Shown: in pieces, positions 18,362 through 26,894 of the stretch
Layout of the letters: the number at the start of each line of letters is the position of its first letter
Numbering within the stretch: position 1 is the stretch's first letter
Assembly: GCF_020667845.1 (NCBI RefSeq)
Contig: NZ_JAFMPQ010000020.1
Location: forward strand, 1-64,000
Length of the DNA stretch: 64,000 nucleotides
From: Cognatishimia sp. F0-27
Lineage (GTDB): Bacteria > Pseudomonadota > Alphaproteobacteria > Rhodobacterales > Rhodobacteraceae
Direction of reading: 5' to 3'
The notes under the pieces: generated by a model
Told to the model about the DNA's origin: nothing
Databases searched by the model: none
Seen by the model: only the letters and a program-made list of their open reading frames with translations
Program-made: the position numbers and the translations under genes

Positions 18362-20482
18362 ATGCCCGCCACCCCCGCTGCCGAGATTCTCCTAGGATGT
18401 TTCGATCAGGTCCGCCTTGTGGTGATCGAGGATGAAGGCAATCTCATCCTTCAAGTGTTCGCCACCGATCCCGCGGCCACCGATGTGGACGCCCTGTTTT
18501 TCAACCTCACCAACGACGCCGACGCGCCAGCGCTCACCGTGTTTCCCGCCTTTGACGAAAGCATCGGCTCGAACGGCGAAAACCTGACCGGCTTTGATGT
18601 CGCCACCGGCGCGCTCAATCAGCTGAACAACGGCGCACAGATCGCCGAAAGCTACGATGTGCGCGTCGAGTTCGGCGAGATCCCCTACAGCTCCGGCGGG
18701 GATGTCGATCAGGCCGCCTTCACGCTCTATGTCGATGGCAACGGGTCTACCCTCACCGCTGACAGCATCGACTTATCGAACCTGACGGTGGTGATCAACT
18801 CGGACAATGGCGGCGGGCTGGCCCTGACCAATGGCTCCGGCCCCGACAGCGGCGCGGAATACCAGACCGTGACTCTTTCCGAAGACCTCACCGGCGTGAC
18901 CAGCGCCACGGGCTCCGATCTGATCGCGGACAGCGCCGGGTGGGCGTTCGAAAGCGGCGGGTTTCTGAGCACCAATGGTTCGAACGACGGCGCGCTGCTG
19001 TTGCAGACCGTCGAGACAGACGGACCGGTCAGCCTGAGTTTTGATGCCCGCGCGATCAATCTCGACCGGTTCGAGGCCAGTGGTCAATACGCTGACAGCC
19101 TGCGCGTCGAAGTGGCCATTGACGGCGGTGCCTTCATCCTGCTCGACGAGTTTCGTGTCGACGAGACCGGCACAGCCCTTGTCGGCTCCGAGACCGGCGC
19201 ACTGATCACGTCGCTGAGCACCGCGCCCACCTATTCCGGTGGCGTGCTCGACAGTGCCACGCAGAGCGTGCAGTTCCGCATCACGTCGGATATCAGCGCC
19301 AATGACGAACAGATCCTGATCGACAACCTGGTGGTCACCACCACTCAGGATGTGTCCGCGCCAACAACCGTCGAAGCCGTCGGCCTGTCAGAGGATTTCG
19401 ACACGGTCGCCGACCCCGATGACAGCGCTGCCGTCGAGGTCGATGGCGGGTGGGATGTGCGCTACGGCTCTGCCCGTACCGACGGGCGCAACGAGGGCGA
19501 GATGCGCTTCACCGAGGTCGCCACGGACGGGCCGGCGAGCATCTCCCTGGACATGCGCGCCTGCGAGACCTCCTATTTCGAAAACAGCGGCCAATACGCC
19601 GACAGTTTGCGCGTGGAGGTGCAGGTCGACGGCGGCGACTGGGTGCTGCTTGACGAGTTCCGCGTCAACGATGCCGGCACCGAGATGGTGGGATCGGTGA
19701 CCGGGCAGAGCTTTGGCGAAACCTTCGAGACGCTCACCTACGAGGGCGGTGTGCTCGACGCGGCCACCAGCGGCGTGCAGATGCGCGTGGTGTCGGACAT
19801 CTCCGCAGGGAACGAGGTGCTCTTTGTCGACAATGTCGAAATCACCGTGACCGAAGAGGTGGCCGAAGGCGAGGTCTGCGAAGACTTCAACGCGGGTCAG
19901 TCCGGCGACGTTGTCGCCGATCAATTCGATGGCTTCAGCGTGGTTGGGCAACGCGCTGGGGATGCCGCCGACAGTGAGAACGACGCCATGCTCTTTGATA
20001 CGGCGAACCCCACCGGGGGCGATACCGACCTGGCCTACGCATCGCAGGGCAACGCGATCATCATCTCCGAGGACAACGACAGCAGCGATGCTGACGACAA
20101 TGCCGGCGGGGGCACGTTACATTTCACCTTCGATGCGGTCTCCGATGTGCAATCCGTCACCCTGCTCGACATCGAGGAGCCCGGTGGCACGATCGACCTG
20201 TTCGACGCGGACGGCACGTTGATCTCGACCGTGGCGATCCCGGCGGAGGGCGACAATTCGGCCACCGAGGTGGCAATCGATGCAACCGGCGTGGCGACCA
20301 TGGAAGTCACGCTTGTTGGATCGGGCGCCGTGGATGACCTGTGTTTTGCACCGTCCGGTGTGCACGAGGAATGCGTGGATTACGCCGTCACCTATGACGA
20401 GATGATGGTGCAGCAAACCGAGGAGCAAGTCCCGGATGAAGCGCTTGAGCAGACCGATGACCTTGCCGACATGATGGTCTGA
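18362..20482 (+). CDS. Large acidic repeat protein, probable extracellular or surface protein
   Basis: About 706 residues, very acidic, rich in Asp, Gly, Ser and Thr, and almost free of Lys. Two homologous modules of about 160 residues (about 170-330 and 340-503) share GQYADSLRVEV, DGG, LLDEFRV, GGVLD(S/A)AT and SDISA with closely matching spacing. They look like all-beta, jelly-roll-like domains. A third, different beta-rich module (about 504-665) has ISEDNDSSDADDNAGGGTLHFTFDA. The C-terminal 40 residues are a Met/Gln/Glu/Asp tail (MMVQQTEEQ). There is no classical signal peptide. With this composition, type I secretion is conceivable, but no RTX repeats are present. ATG 18362 is preferred (GGAG 8-9 bases before) over the ORF start at 18284. 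No family recognised. Confidence 0.72.
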   Translation: MPATPAAEILLGCFDQVRLVVIEDEGNLILQVFATDPAATDVDALFFNLTNDADAPALTVFPAFDESIGSNGENLTGFDVATGALNQLNNGAQIAESYDVRVEFGEIPYSSGGDVDQAAFTLYVDGNGSTLTADSIDLSNLTVVINSDNGGGLALTNGSGPDSGAEYQTVTLSEDLTGVTSATGSDLIADSAGWAFESGGFLSTNGSNDGALLLQTVETDGPVSLSFDARAINLDRFEASGQYADSLRVEVAIDGGAFILLDEFRVDETGTALVGSETGALITSLSTAPTYSGGVLDSATQSVQFRITSDISANDEQILIDNLVVTTTQDVSAPTTVEAVGLSEDFDTVADPDDSAAVEVDGGWDVRYGSARTDGRNEGEMRFTEVATDGPASISLDMRACETSYFENSGQYADSLRVEVQVDGGDWVLLDEFRVNDAGTEMVGSVTGQSFGETFETLTYEGGVLDAATSGVQMRVVSDISAGNEVLFVDNVEITVTEEVAEGEVCEDFNAGQSGDVVADQFDGFSVVGQRAGDAADSENDAMLFDTANPTGGDTDLAYASQGNAIIISEDNDSSDADDNAGGGTLHFTFDAVSDVQSVTLLDIEEPGGTIDLFDADGTLISTVAIPAEGDNSATEVAIDATGVATMEVTLVGSGAVDDLCFAPSGVHEECVDYAVTYDEMMVQQTEEQVPDEALEQTDDLADMMV

Positions 20483-20506
20483 GCCCGACGGGCTTGCTCA
20501 TACAAG

Positions 20507-20532
20507 AAAGGCGCCGGATCCCGGCGCCTTTT
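20507..20532 (+). terminator. Strong intrinsic terminator
   Basis: AAAGGCGCCGG (20507-20517), loop ATC, then CCGGCGCC and TTTT. Perfect stem 25 bp after the acidic-protein stop. The A-rich 5' side also allows termination from the other strand. Confidence 0.92.
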
Positions 20533-20623
20533 GCTGTTTCGCTGAATGCCTGCGTCTGGTCCGGGGCGGCCATGCGCAGGGCCGGTCGCGGTCTACGCAC
20601 CCCGAGCCTTGGCGGCGCGCCGC

Positions 20624-21400
20624 TTAACGCCCTTCGTATTGCGCCGGACGTTTCTCGAGGAACGCCACAACGCCTTCCTTGAAATCACGGGTCTTGCCGC
20701 ATTCACCCTGCAATCGGGCTTCAAGCGCGAGTTGCGCGTCGAGATCGTTCTCAAAAGCACCGCGCATGACACGTTTGACCCGCTCATAAGCCGCAGTCGG
20801 CCCCGTGGCGAGATGCGCCGCCCGACCCCGCCAGTGGCTGTCAAATTCGGCATCCGGCACCGCTTCCCAGATCATGCCCCAGGCATCCGCCTGACGCGCG
20901 GTGATCTTGTCTGCAAAGAGCGCCGCCCCCATGGCCTTGGCCAAGCCCATCTGGCGCGGCAGCGCCCATGTGCCGCCAGCATCGGGGATCAGACCGATGC
21001 GGGTAAAGGCCTGGATGAAGGACGCGCTTTCGGCTGCAATGACAACGTCGGCCAGAAGGGCCAGGTTTGCCCCTGCCCCGGCTGCTGTTCCGTTGACCGC
21101 CGAGATGGTTGGGACCGGGCAATCGACCACTGCCCGCAGCATGGGCACGTATTCATCGCGCAGCGTGCGCTCGAGATCGAGATTGGCCGCATTCGCGCGG
21201 TCCCCGAGATCTTGCCCGGAACAGAACGCGCGCCCCGTTCCCGTGATGACCACCACCCGCGCCTCGCGGCCGCCGCGTTGCACGGCGTCGGTGATCTCGG
21301 CCCGCATCTGGGTGTTCAGCGCATTCATGACGTCAGGACGGTTCATTTCCACAACGGCAATGTCGTCTGTGATGTCAAAACGGATCGTGTCGTATTGCAT
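20624..21400 (-). CDS. Enoyl-CoA hydratase/isomerase family protein (PaaG-like)
   Basis: A 258-residue crotonase-fold enzyme. Oxyanion-hole block 1 is GTGRAFCSGQDLGDRA near residues 53-68. Block 2 is VNGTAAGAGANLALLADVVIAAESASF near 99-125, followed by GLIPDAGGTWALPR with the active-site acidic residue near 137. The SGQDLGD and AGGTW signatures suit PaaG-type 1,2-epoxyphenylacetyl-CoA isomerase, but no other paa gene is present, so a general fatty-acyl role is equally likely. The start follows AGGGAGG. It lies 190 bp downstream of ccmH on the same strand. Confidence 0.88.
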   Translation of the reverse strand: MQYDTIRFDITDDIAVVEMNRPDVMNALNTQMRAEITDAVQRGGREARVVVITGTGRAFCSGQDLGDRANAANLDLERTLRDEYVPMLRAVVDCPVPTISAVNGTAAGAGANLALLADVVIAAESASFIQAFTRIGLIPDAGGTWALPRQMGLAKAMGAALFADKITARQADAWGMIWEAVPDAEFDSHWRGRAAHLATGPTAAYERVKRVMRGAFENDLDAQLALEARLQGECGKTRDFKEGVVAFLEKRPAQYEGR

Positions 21401-21590
21401 GGGCCACGGCCTCCCTTTGGGATTTTGGCGCATCAAACACCGGCGCGCGGGGTTTGGCAAACCGCAACGCAACGTCAGAGACAAATGGCCGATCCGCAGC
21501 GGAACCGGTAGCCGCTGGATCAACTCCCGTTTGGCCGTCGCGGAGAGGACGGGCCGCGGCCCTGAGACGCGCAGGCGCTTCGGAGAACGA

Positions 21591-22076
21591 TCACCCCTTT
21601 AGGATTTCTTCCAGGCGCTTGCGCTCTTCCTCGCTCAGGCCCGCTTCCGTCGTGGCGGGCGCGCTGGCCCGTCCGCGAATGTAGAGCACGCCCATGCCCA
21701 AAGCGGCGAAGAACAGGATGGGTCCGGACGCCCAGAGCAACCAGTTCCACCCACCCGTCGTGGGTCGCAGGAGAACGAATTCTCCATAGCGATCCACGAT
21801 GTAATCAACCACCTCGGTATCGCTGTCGCCTTCCACGAGGCGTTCCCGCACAAGCAGGCGCAGATCACGCGCAAGGGCGGCATCGGACTCGTCAATGCTC
21901 TCGTTCTGGCACACCAGACACCGCAGCCCTTCGGAGATGTCGCGGGCACGCTCTTCGAGCACGGGATCCTCCAGCACCTCGTCCGGTTGAACCGCAAAGG
22001 CGGGCGCAAAGGGCGCCACGCCGATTGCGAGGGCGACGACAAGCGCGCAACGCATCCGTTTGAACACCGCCATCAT
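21591..22076 (-). CDS. ccmH: CcmH, cytochrome c maturation protein
   Basis: 161 residues: signal peptide (to about residue 28, PAFA), the thiol motif LRCLVCQN near 51-58, a short helical periplasmic domain, and one transmembrane helix near 108-130 with a cytoplasmic tail ending SEEERKRLEEILKG. CcmH reduces or relays thiols of apocytochrome c so that CcmF can attach haem. It overlaps the end of ccmF (ATGATG/TGA), which indicates translational coupling. The ccmI part is absent, as usual for the short form. Confidence 0.93.
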   Translation of the reverse strand: MMAVFKRMRCALVVALAIGVAPFAPAFAVQPDEVLEDPVLEERARDISEGLRCLVCQNESIDESDAALARDLRLLVRERLVEGDSDTEVVDYIVDRYGEFVLLRPTTGGWNWLLWASGPILFFAALGMGVLYIRGRASAPATTEAGLSEEERKRLEEILKG

Positions 22077-24043
22077 TCCGCCGGCACCCCGGCCCGCGCG
22101 GCGTCAGCCTTGCGCGCACCTGCGGCTACGCGGAAGCGCCGATCCGTGAGGCTCAGCAGTCCGCCAAGCGCCATGAGGATACAGCCGGCCCAGAGCCAGT
22201 TGGCAAGCGGCTTGATGTAGGTCCGGACAACCCAGCCGCCATCCTGCTGCGGGTCGCCGATCACGACATAGACGTCGCGCATGAAGCGATAATCGATCGC
22301 CGCTTCCGTCGTCGGCATCTGCGCCACGGGGTAGTTGCGCTTCTCGGGGAAGAGATGCGCGACCTCCTCGCCGTTCTTGCGCACGCTGATCTCACCCATG
22401 GTCGAGATGTAGTTTGGCCCCTCGACACGCTCGACACCCTGGAGTTCCAGTTCGAACGCGCCGACCGTATAGGGCTCGCCAATCTGCGCCACGCGGATGT
22501 CTTCCTCCGTCCAGGCCATGAGGCCGGCCACGCCGAGCATGGTGATCCCAAGGCCCGTATGCGCCACCGCCTTGCCCCAGTCCGCGCGCGGCAGACGCAA
22601 CAAGCGGCTGAGGTCCCGCGACTGGCCGGTGCGGTTGAGAAGGTCAATGACAGCGCCCGAGATGATCCACACGGCAAAGAACACGCCCGCCGGTCCAAGC
22701 AGGCTGCGGCCGGTCTGCATCGCCCAGAAAAGCCCCATCAGCGAAACGGCGAGGATGAACGCCGGTGCCAGCTGGCGCAGGGTGCGGCCCACCTTCGCGC
22801 GTTTCCAGCTCAGCATCGAGCCCACCGGAAGGATCAGCCCCAGGATCACCATGAACGGGGTGAATGCCATATTGAAGAACGGCGGCCCGACAGAGAGCAC
22901 GCGGTCAAAGAACATCTCCGCAAACATCGGCCACATCGTGCCGACGAACACCACGAAAGACGACACGGCGAGGAGGATGTTATTTGCAACCAGCGCGGAT
23001 TCCCGACTGACCACGCCGAACACGCCTTTCGCTTCCATGATATTGGCCCTCAGTGCGAAGAGCATCAGCGCGCCACCCGTGAAGAACACGAGGATCATCA
23101 GGATGAACATCCCGCGCTCCGGGTCGTTCGCAAAGGCATGCACCGATGTGAGCAGGCCGGACCGCACGATAAACGTGCCGATCAGGCTGAACCCGAACGC
23201 CAGAATCGCCAGCAGGATGGTCCAGCTTTTCAGCGCCTCGCGCTTTTCCACGACAATTGCGGAATGCAGAAGCGCCGCCGCAAACAGCCATGGCATGAAA
23301 GACGCGTTTTCCACCGGATCCCAGAACCAGAAACCGCCCCAGCCAAGCTCGTAATAGGCCCACCATGAGCCCAGAGCAATCCCGATGGTCAGGAACACCC
23401 AAGCTGCAAGCGTCCACGGGCGCACCCAACGGCCCCAGGCGGCATCGACGCGCCCCTCGATCAGAGCGGCCACCGCGAAAGAGAAGCAGATCGAGAGACC
23501 GACATAGCCGAGATAAAGGAAGGGCGGGTGAAACGCGAGGCCGGGGTCCTGAAGAAGCGGGTTCAGATCCTGCCCGTCAAACGGCGCCACTTCGAGGCGC
23601 AAGAACGGATTGGAGGTGAACAGGATGAACATGTAGAATGCGACAGAGACCGATGCCTGCACCGCCAGCACGCGCGCGCGCAAGGTCGGCGGCAAGCCTG
23701 CGCCAAACCACGCAGCCATCGCGCCAAACAGCGCCAGAATCAGCACCCAAAGCAGCATCGAGCCCTCGTGGTTGCCCCAGACGCCGGAGATCTTGTAGAG
23801 CATCGGCTTGGCCGAATGGCTGTTGAGGTAGACCAGCCTGAGCGAGAAGTCCGAAACGACAAAGGCATAGGTCAGGGCCGCAAAAGATGCGCCAACCAGC
23901 AGGAATTGCGCGGTGGCGGCCGGCTCTGCCAAGGCCATCCATCCAGACCAGCGTTTATGGGCGCCGACCAATGGGACCACCGTCTGAACGATGGCGACAA
24001 GGAAGGCGAGGATGAGGGCGAAATGTCCGAGCTCTGTAATCAT
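22073..24043 (-). CDS. ccmF: CcmF, cytochrome c haem lyase subunit
   Basis: A 656-residue polytopic protein of the haem-handling family. The tryptophan-rich WWD signature is WWAYYELGWGGFWFWDPVENA near residues 224-244, with KISGVWGNHEGSMLLW near 84 and HPPFLYLGYVG near 173. The C-terminal periplasmic domain (about 500-610) precedes a final helix. CcmF receives haem from CcmE and ligates it to apocytochrome with CcmH. ccmE is often directly upstream in this order, but here the upstream genes are a holin and an endolysin. The ribosome-binding site before ATG 24043 is weak. Confidence 0.95.
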   Translation of the reverse strand: MITELGHFALILAFLVAIVQTVVPLVGAHKRWSGWMALAEPAATAQFLLVGASFAALTYAFVVSDFSLRLVYLNSHSAKPMLYKISGVWGNHEGSMLLWVLILALFGAMAAWFGAGLPPTLRARVLAVQASVSVAFYMFILFTSNPFLRLEVAPFDGQDLNPLLQDPGLAFHPPFLYLGYVGLSICFSFAVAALIEGRVDAAWGRWVRPWTLAAWVFLTIGIALGSWWAYYELGWGGFWFWDPVENASFMPWLFAAALLHSAIVVEKREALKSWTILLAILAFGFSLIGTFIVRSGLLTSVHAFANDPERGMFILMILVFFTGGALMLFALRANIMEAKGVFGVVSRESALVANNILLAVSSFVVFVGTMWPMFAEMFFDRVLSVGPPFFNMAFTPFMVILGLILPVGSMLSWKRAKVGRTLRQLAPAFILAVSLMGLFWAMQTGRSLLGPAGVFFAVWIISGAVIDLLNRTGQSRDLSRLLRLPRADWGKAVAHTGLGITMLGVAGLMAWTEEDIRVAQIGEPYTVGAFELELQGVERVEGPNYISTMGEISVRKNGEEVAHLFPEKRNYPVAQMPTTEAAIDYRFMRDVYVVIGDPQQDGGWVVRTYIKPLANWLWAGCILMALGGLLSLTDRRFRVAAGARKADAARAGVPAE

Positions 24044-24160
24044 GAGGCGGAGTATAGAGCCGGGTCTGGACAGGGCCAATGACATTTGGCCCCGTCCGGT
24101 GTTCACATTGTCGCGGCCCCGCTCCACACGAGATCCGGGATCACGTCAGGGGGCCGGCGC

Positions 24161-24739
24161 TCAGCCCGCATCCCGCCACGCCTGAAGCGCGGGGTTGGAC
24201 GACGCCACGACCGGCACAGGCTCCGGTCTGCGGTCCGCCGGCGCCGGGCCCACTTCTTCCCGCGGCGCAGCCGCGTCGAGCGCCTCGACTTCCCGCACCG
24301 TGCTCACCACCTGCGGCACCGCCGCCATGGTCGCGGCTATCTCGCGTTGGAAATCCTGCCCCTTGGCCTGATGACGGGCACCGAAGTAGAAGCTGACAAT
24401 CGCCGCAAGCAACCACCACAGAGGTTCGGGGACCAGCGCGATCCCGGCCATGCGCGCGGCAAACCAGATCGGATCGACCATCGCCGCCACAAAAAGCCCA
24501 AGCGTTCCCAGCGCCATGGCAGGGCGCGGGATCCGGTTGAGCGCATCCATCACCCGATCAAAGGCAGAGCGTTCCTGAAGCCTGAATTCCGCGCCGAATT
24601 GCTTGAGCGCCGCGCCTTGGAGCGTAGCGCTTCGACCGGCTTCGGCCTCGGCATTGACGCGGAAGACTTCCGCGGTTTCGGCAACTATGTTGCGGCCACC
24701 GCCGAACACGAGCCCCAGCAGTTTTTCGATCATCCCCAT
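24161..24739 (-). CDS. 3TM holin of gene-transfer-agent type
   Basis: 192 residues. An amphipathic N-terminal region (MGMIEKLLGLVFGGGRNIVAETAEVF) precedes hydrophobic segments at about 75-95 and 100-125 and a long hydrophilic, Pro/Glu-rich C-terminus. This matches the GTA_holin_3TM family, whose Rhodobacter capsulatus member permeabilises the inner membrane so that an endolysin can release gene transfer agents. It overlaps the upstream muramidase gene (ATG 24733 lies in an ATGA overlap; ATG 24739 two codons earlier is equally possible and is used here). The holin/endolysin pairing supports the call. Confidence 0.8.
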   Translation of the reverse strand: MGMIEKLLGLVFGGGRNIVAETAEVFRVNAEAEAGRSATLQGAALKQFGAEFRLQERSAFDRVMDALNRIPRPAMALGTLGLFVAAMVDPIWFAARMAGIALVPEPLWWLLAAIVSFYFGARHQAKGQDFQREIAATMAAVPQVVSTVREVEALDAAAPREEVGPAPADRRPEPVPVVASSNPALQAWRDAG

Positions 24740-25347
24740 GGTGCCACCCGTGCCGCAAATTCGGCCTGCGTCATGTGATACCGGTCCGAGATGAACTCTT
24801 CGGCGCGCTTGATCCACCCGCCCTTGCCGCCACGCCGGGTACGGGCATATTTGCGAGACGCCGGGCGTTGGTCGGCGATCCGGAAATAGTAATTGCGCCG
24901 CTCGATTCCGCAAGCGTCAACCATATGGGACGGTGCACGCGCCATCGCCCGGGCCGTCGCCGCGAGTGTTTGTGGCCCGATCACCCCGTCTACTGCCACA
25001 TCCTCTCCCATCTGCCGTAGCAACCGCTGCAGGATCTTCACGGCGTTTGCCCCGGCGTTGACATACATGTCGAATACCGTGGCATGGAGCGGTTCGGGCA
25101 ACTCCGCGATGCGGGGCTTCTGGAAATAGTGCCGCAGAAAGATCTCGACGGCCTGATCGCGGCTCAAGAACCGCACATCGCGTGCATCGACATCTCCGTC
25201 ACCGTCGAGGTCCAGTCCGAGGCGGCGCATGGTGTGAATCGTCACACCAAAATTCGTTGCACCACCGGGATCATCCGGATCATTGACATAGCCGCCCTCA
25301 CGAACGACGATTTCTTCGGCCAATTGCCGAACGCGCGCTGTCTGCAT
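24730..25347 (-). CDS. Glycoside hydrolase family 108 muramidase (endolysin)
   Basis: 205 residues. The catalytic signature of GH108 is VREGGYVNDPDDPGGATNFGVT near 15-36, with Glu17 as general acid. A calcium-loop-like DLDGDGDVDARDV lies near 45-57, and a C-terminal peptidoglycan-binding-3 region has VDGVIGPQTLAA and the end NYYFRIADQRP...KGGWIKRAEEF. No signal peptide, so it needs the overlapping holin to reach the wall. The pair is homologous in layout to the R. capsulatus RcGTA lysis cassette. ATG 25347 is chosen because GGAGG lies 8 bases before it; the ORF extends to 25398. Confidence 0.85.
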   Translation of the reverse strand: MQTARVRQLAEEIVVREGGYVNDPDDPGGATNFGVTIHTMRRLGLDLDGDGDVDARDVRFLSRDQAVEIFLRHYFQKPRIAELPEPLHATVFDMYVNAGANAVKILQRLLRQMGEDVAVDGVIGPQTLAATARAMARAPSHMVDACGIERRNYYFRIADQRPASRKYARTRRGGKGGWIKRAEEFISDRYHMTQAEFAARVAPWG

Positions 25348-25437
25348 CTGATGGGCCTCCTGCTCGATGCGCCTCAAACGAGCGCGGAGGTTCGGCAATT
25401 TCCGTTAATGAAAATATCCAGAGGCGCACGCCCCCCC

Positions 25438-25890
25438 ATGACCCCTGCAACAGCTTCCCTGACGGTCGCCGAGATCATCGACCGGCTCGATCTCTCCCCG
25501 CACCCGGAGGGCGGGCATTATCGCCAGACCTGGATCGCGCCGGCCGAAGCGGGCGCCCGCCCGGTCGGCACGGCGATCTTTTTCCTGCTGGCCGAGGGTG
25601 AGCAAAGCCGCTGGCACCGGGTCGATGCCACGGAAATCTGGCACTACCACGCTGGCGCACCGCTGATCCTGTCGATGTCCGAAACCCTCTCGGGACCAGC
25701 CATGGACAGAGTTCTCGGTCCAGATCTCGCAGCGGGTGCCTTGCCGCAGTGGATCGTTCCCGAAGGACATTGGCAAGCCGCCCGCAGCACCGGTGCCTGG
25801 ACCCTCGTAGGGTGCACCGTGTCGCCCGGGTTTCGCTTTGAAGGTTTCGAGCTTGCAGAGCCCGGGTTCGATATCCCACGGGATGCTTGA
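25438..25890 (+). CDS. DUF985/cupin_5 family protein
   Basis: A 150-residue cupin. The hallmark segments are LDLSPHPEGGHYRQTW near residues 14-29, AIFFLLAEGEQSRWHRVDATEIWHYHAG near 44-71 with the metal-ligand-like histidines, and WTLVGCTVSPGFRFEGFEL near the end. Proteins of this family are cytoplasmic beta-barrels, some called uridylate-specific or sugar-binding, with no agreed function. ATG 25438 was preferred over 25408 from the alignment-like start MTPATASLTVAEII; AGAGGCG lies about 12 bases upstream. Divergent from the endolysin gene, and followed closely by the thioesterase. Confidence 0.83.
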   Translation: MTPATASLTVAEIIDRLDLSPHPEGGHYRQTWIAPAEAGARPVGTAIFFLLAEGEQSRWHRVDATEIWHYHAGAPLILSMSETLSGPAMDRVLGPDLAAGALPQWIVPEGHWQAARSTGAWTLVGCTVSPGFRFEGFELAEPGFDIPRDA

Positions 25891-25922
25891 TAATGCCTAC
25901 CGGCTTGGCTAGCTGCACCGAC

Positions 25923-26417
25923 ATGCCCGTGCCTTATCACCTTCCCCTCGACGCGGACCACCAGCGCCGGTTCGGCATTCAGGAGCCGCAACCCTTCGCG
26001 CTGGCCGACAAGGTCCGTTTCAGCGAGCTCGACATGCTCGGCCATGTGAACAACGTGGAGTATCTGCGATGGTTTGAAACCGCGCGGGTCAAGAGTTTCA
26101 TTGCGATGGGATTGACCGCTTACGGCGCGCCCGAACGCGAGCCGCGGATTGTCATCCGGCACGCGGAAACCGACTGGCTCGCCGAGATGCATCAAGATGA
26201 GCCCTATATCGTCACCGCGCGCGTGGCGAGCTTCCGCGCGTCGAGCTTTGTCGAATGGCAAGAGGTGTGGGTCCGGCGCGAAACCGCCACGATCAAGGCC
26301 GCGACCATGAACGCGGTGTTGGTGACGCTGGCCCCGGATGGAAGCGGACGCTTCCCCCTGCCGTCCGCGGTGCGCGCCGTCATGCAAGACGTGCACGGCG
26401 CGCAGGATGCGCGCTGA
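25923..26417 (+). CDS. Acyl-CoA thioesterase, 4HBT hot-dog family
   Basis: About 164 residues with a single hot-dog domain. DKVRFSELDMLGHVNNVEYLRWFETAR (about residues 28-54) holds the Asp and the HVNN motif of the 4-hydroxybenzoyl-CoA thioesterase group. The following strands fit a YbgC/FadM-like fold, and the substrate is unspecified. The start is ambiguous: in-frame ATG 25893 and TTG 25887 would add ten to twelve residues and give an overlap with the cupin stop. The MPVPYHLPL beginning resembles relatives, so 25923 is used. Confidence 0.82.
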   Translation: MPVPYHLPLDADHQRRFGIQEPQPFALADKVRFSELDMLGHVNNVEYLRWFETARVKSFIAMGLTAYGAPEREPRIVIRHAETDWLAEMHQDEPYIVTARVASFRASSFVEWQEVWVRRETATIKAATMNAVLVTLAPDGSGRFPLPSAVRAVMQDVHGAQDAR

Positions 26418-26588
26418 CCCGCGACAAAGACTCAGTCGGATCGGGGCGATGATCGCTTCCCCCCAGACCCAAAACCGACTTCCTTGGCGCGGACACTTGC
26501 CACCGGCTTGACGCATGCCTCGTCACATTGTGGCGCCGCGCAGGCCCGGCGCATAATCATGACACCCGGTTCGGTTTCGACTGCGACC

Positions 26589-26813
26589 TCACAGCCGCCC
26601 GGCCCGGCGCGCGATCTTCATGGCTTGCAAGGCACGCCGGGTGCGTTTGCGTGCATCCCGCGCGGCATGCCGCTCTGCCTTGCTGTTCCGGTCCAACGGC
26701 ATCGGAGGATCATCCTGCGGAAGCCTGCGCTCGACGCCTTGATCGCGGCTCTTGGCCACGAGACGGTTCACGATGCGCCGGGCCACCATGGTCATCAGAC
26801 GGTTCGCGTTCAT
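26589..26813 (-). CDS. Small basic conserved protein
   Basis: 74 residues, strongly basic, starting MNANRLMTMVARRIVNRLV. This beginning recurs in small uncharacterised Rhodobacteraceae proteins I recognise by pattern only. The rest is Arg/Lys-rich (KAERHAARDARKRTRRALQAMKIARR), consistent with nucleic-acid or membrane association. The start is well supported by GGGAGAGG directly upstream. It lies 81 bp after scpB on the same strand and may be the last gene of that operon. Function unknown. Confidence 0.65.
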   Translation of the reverse strand: MNANRLMTMVARRIVNRLVAKSRDQGVERRLPQDDPPMPLDRNSKAERHAARDARKRTRRALQAMKIARRAGRL

Positions 26814-26894
26814 TGGCCTCTCCCTGTTCGGTCAGGCCACGGGATACTGCGACGGGGTTAAGGCAAGGTTAGTCGCCGATCCTGCGCTGTCGGA

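Noticed and set aside
24161-25347. Prophage lysis module
   Set aside because: No neighbouring phage genes; family and context fit the gene-transfer-agent cassette better.
26484-26861. Plus-strand ORFs of 114-125 residues
   Set aside because: They overlap the better-supported small basic minus-strand gene, which has GGGAGAGG before its ATG.
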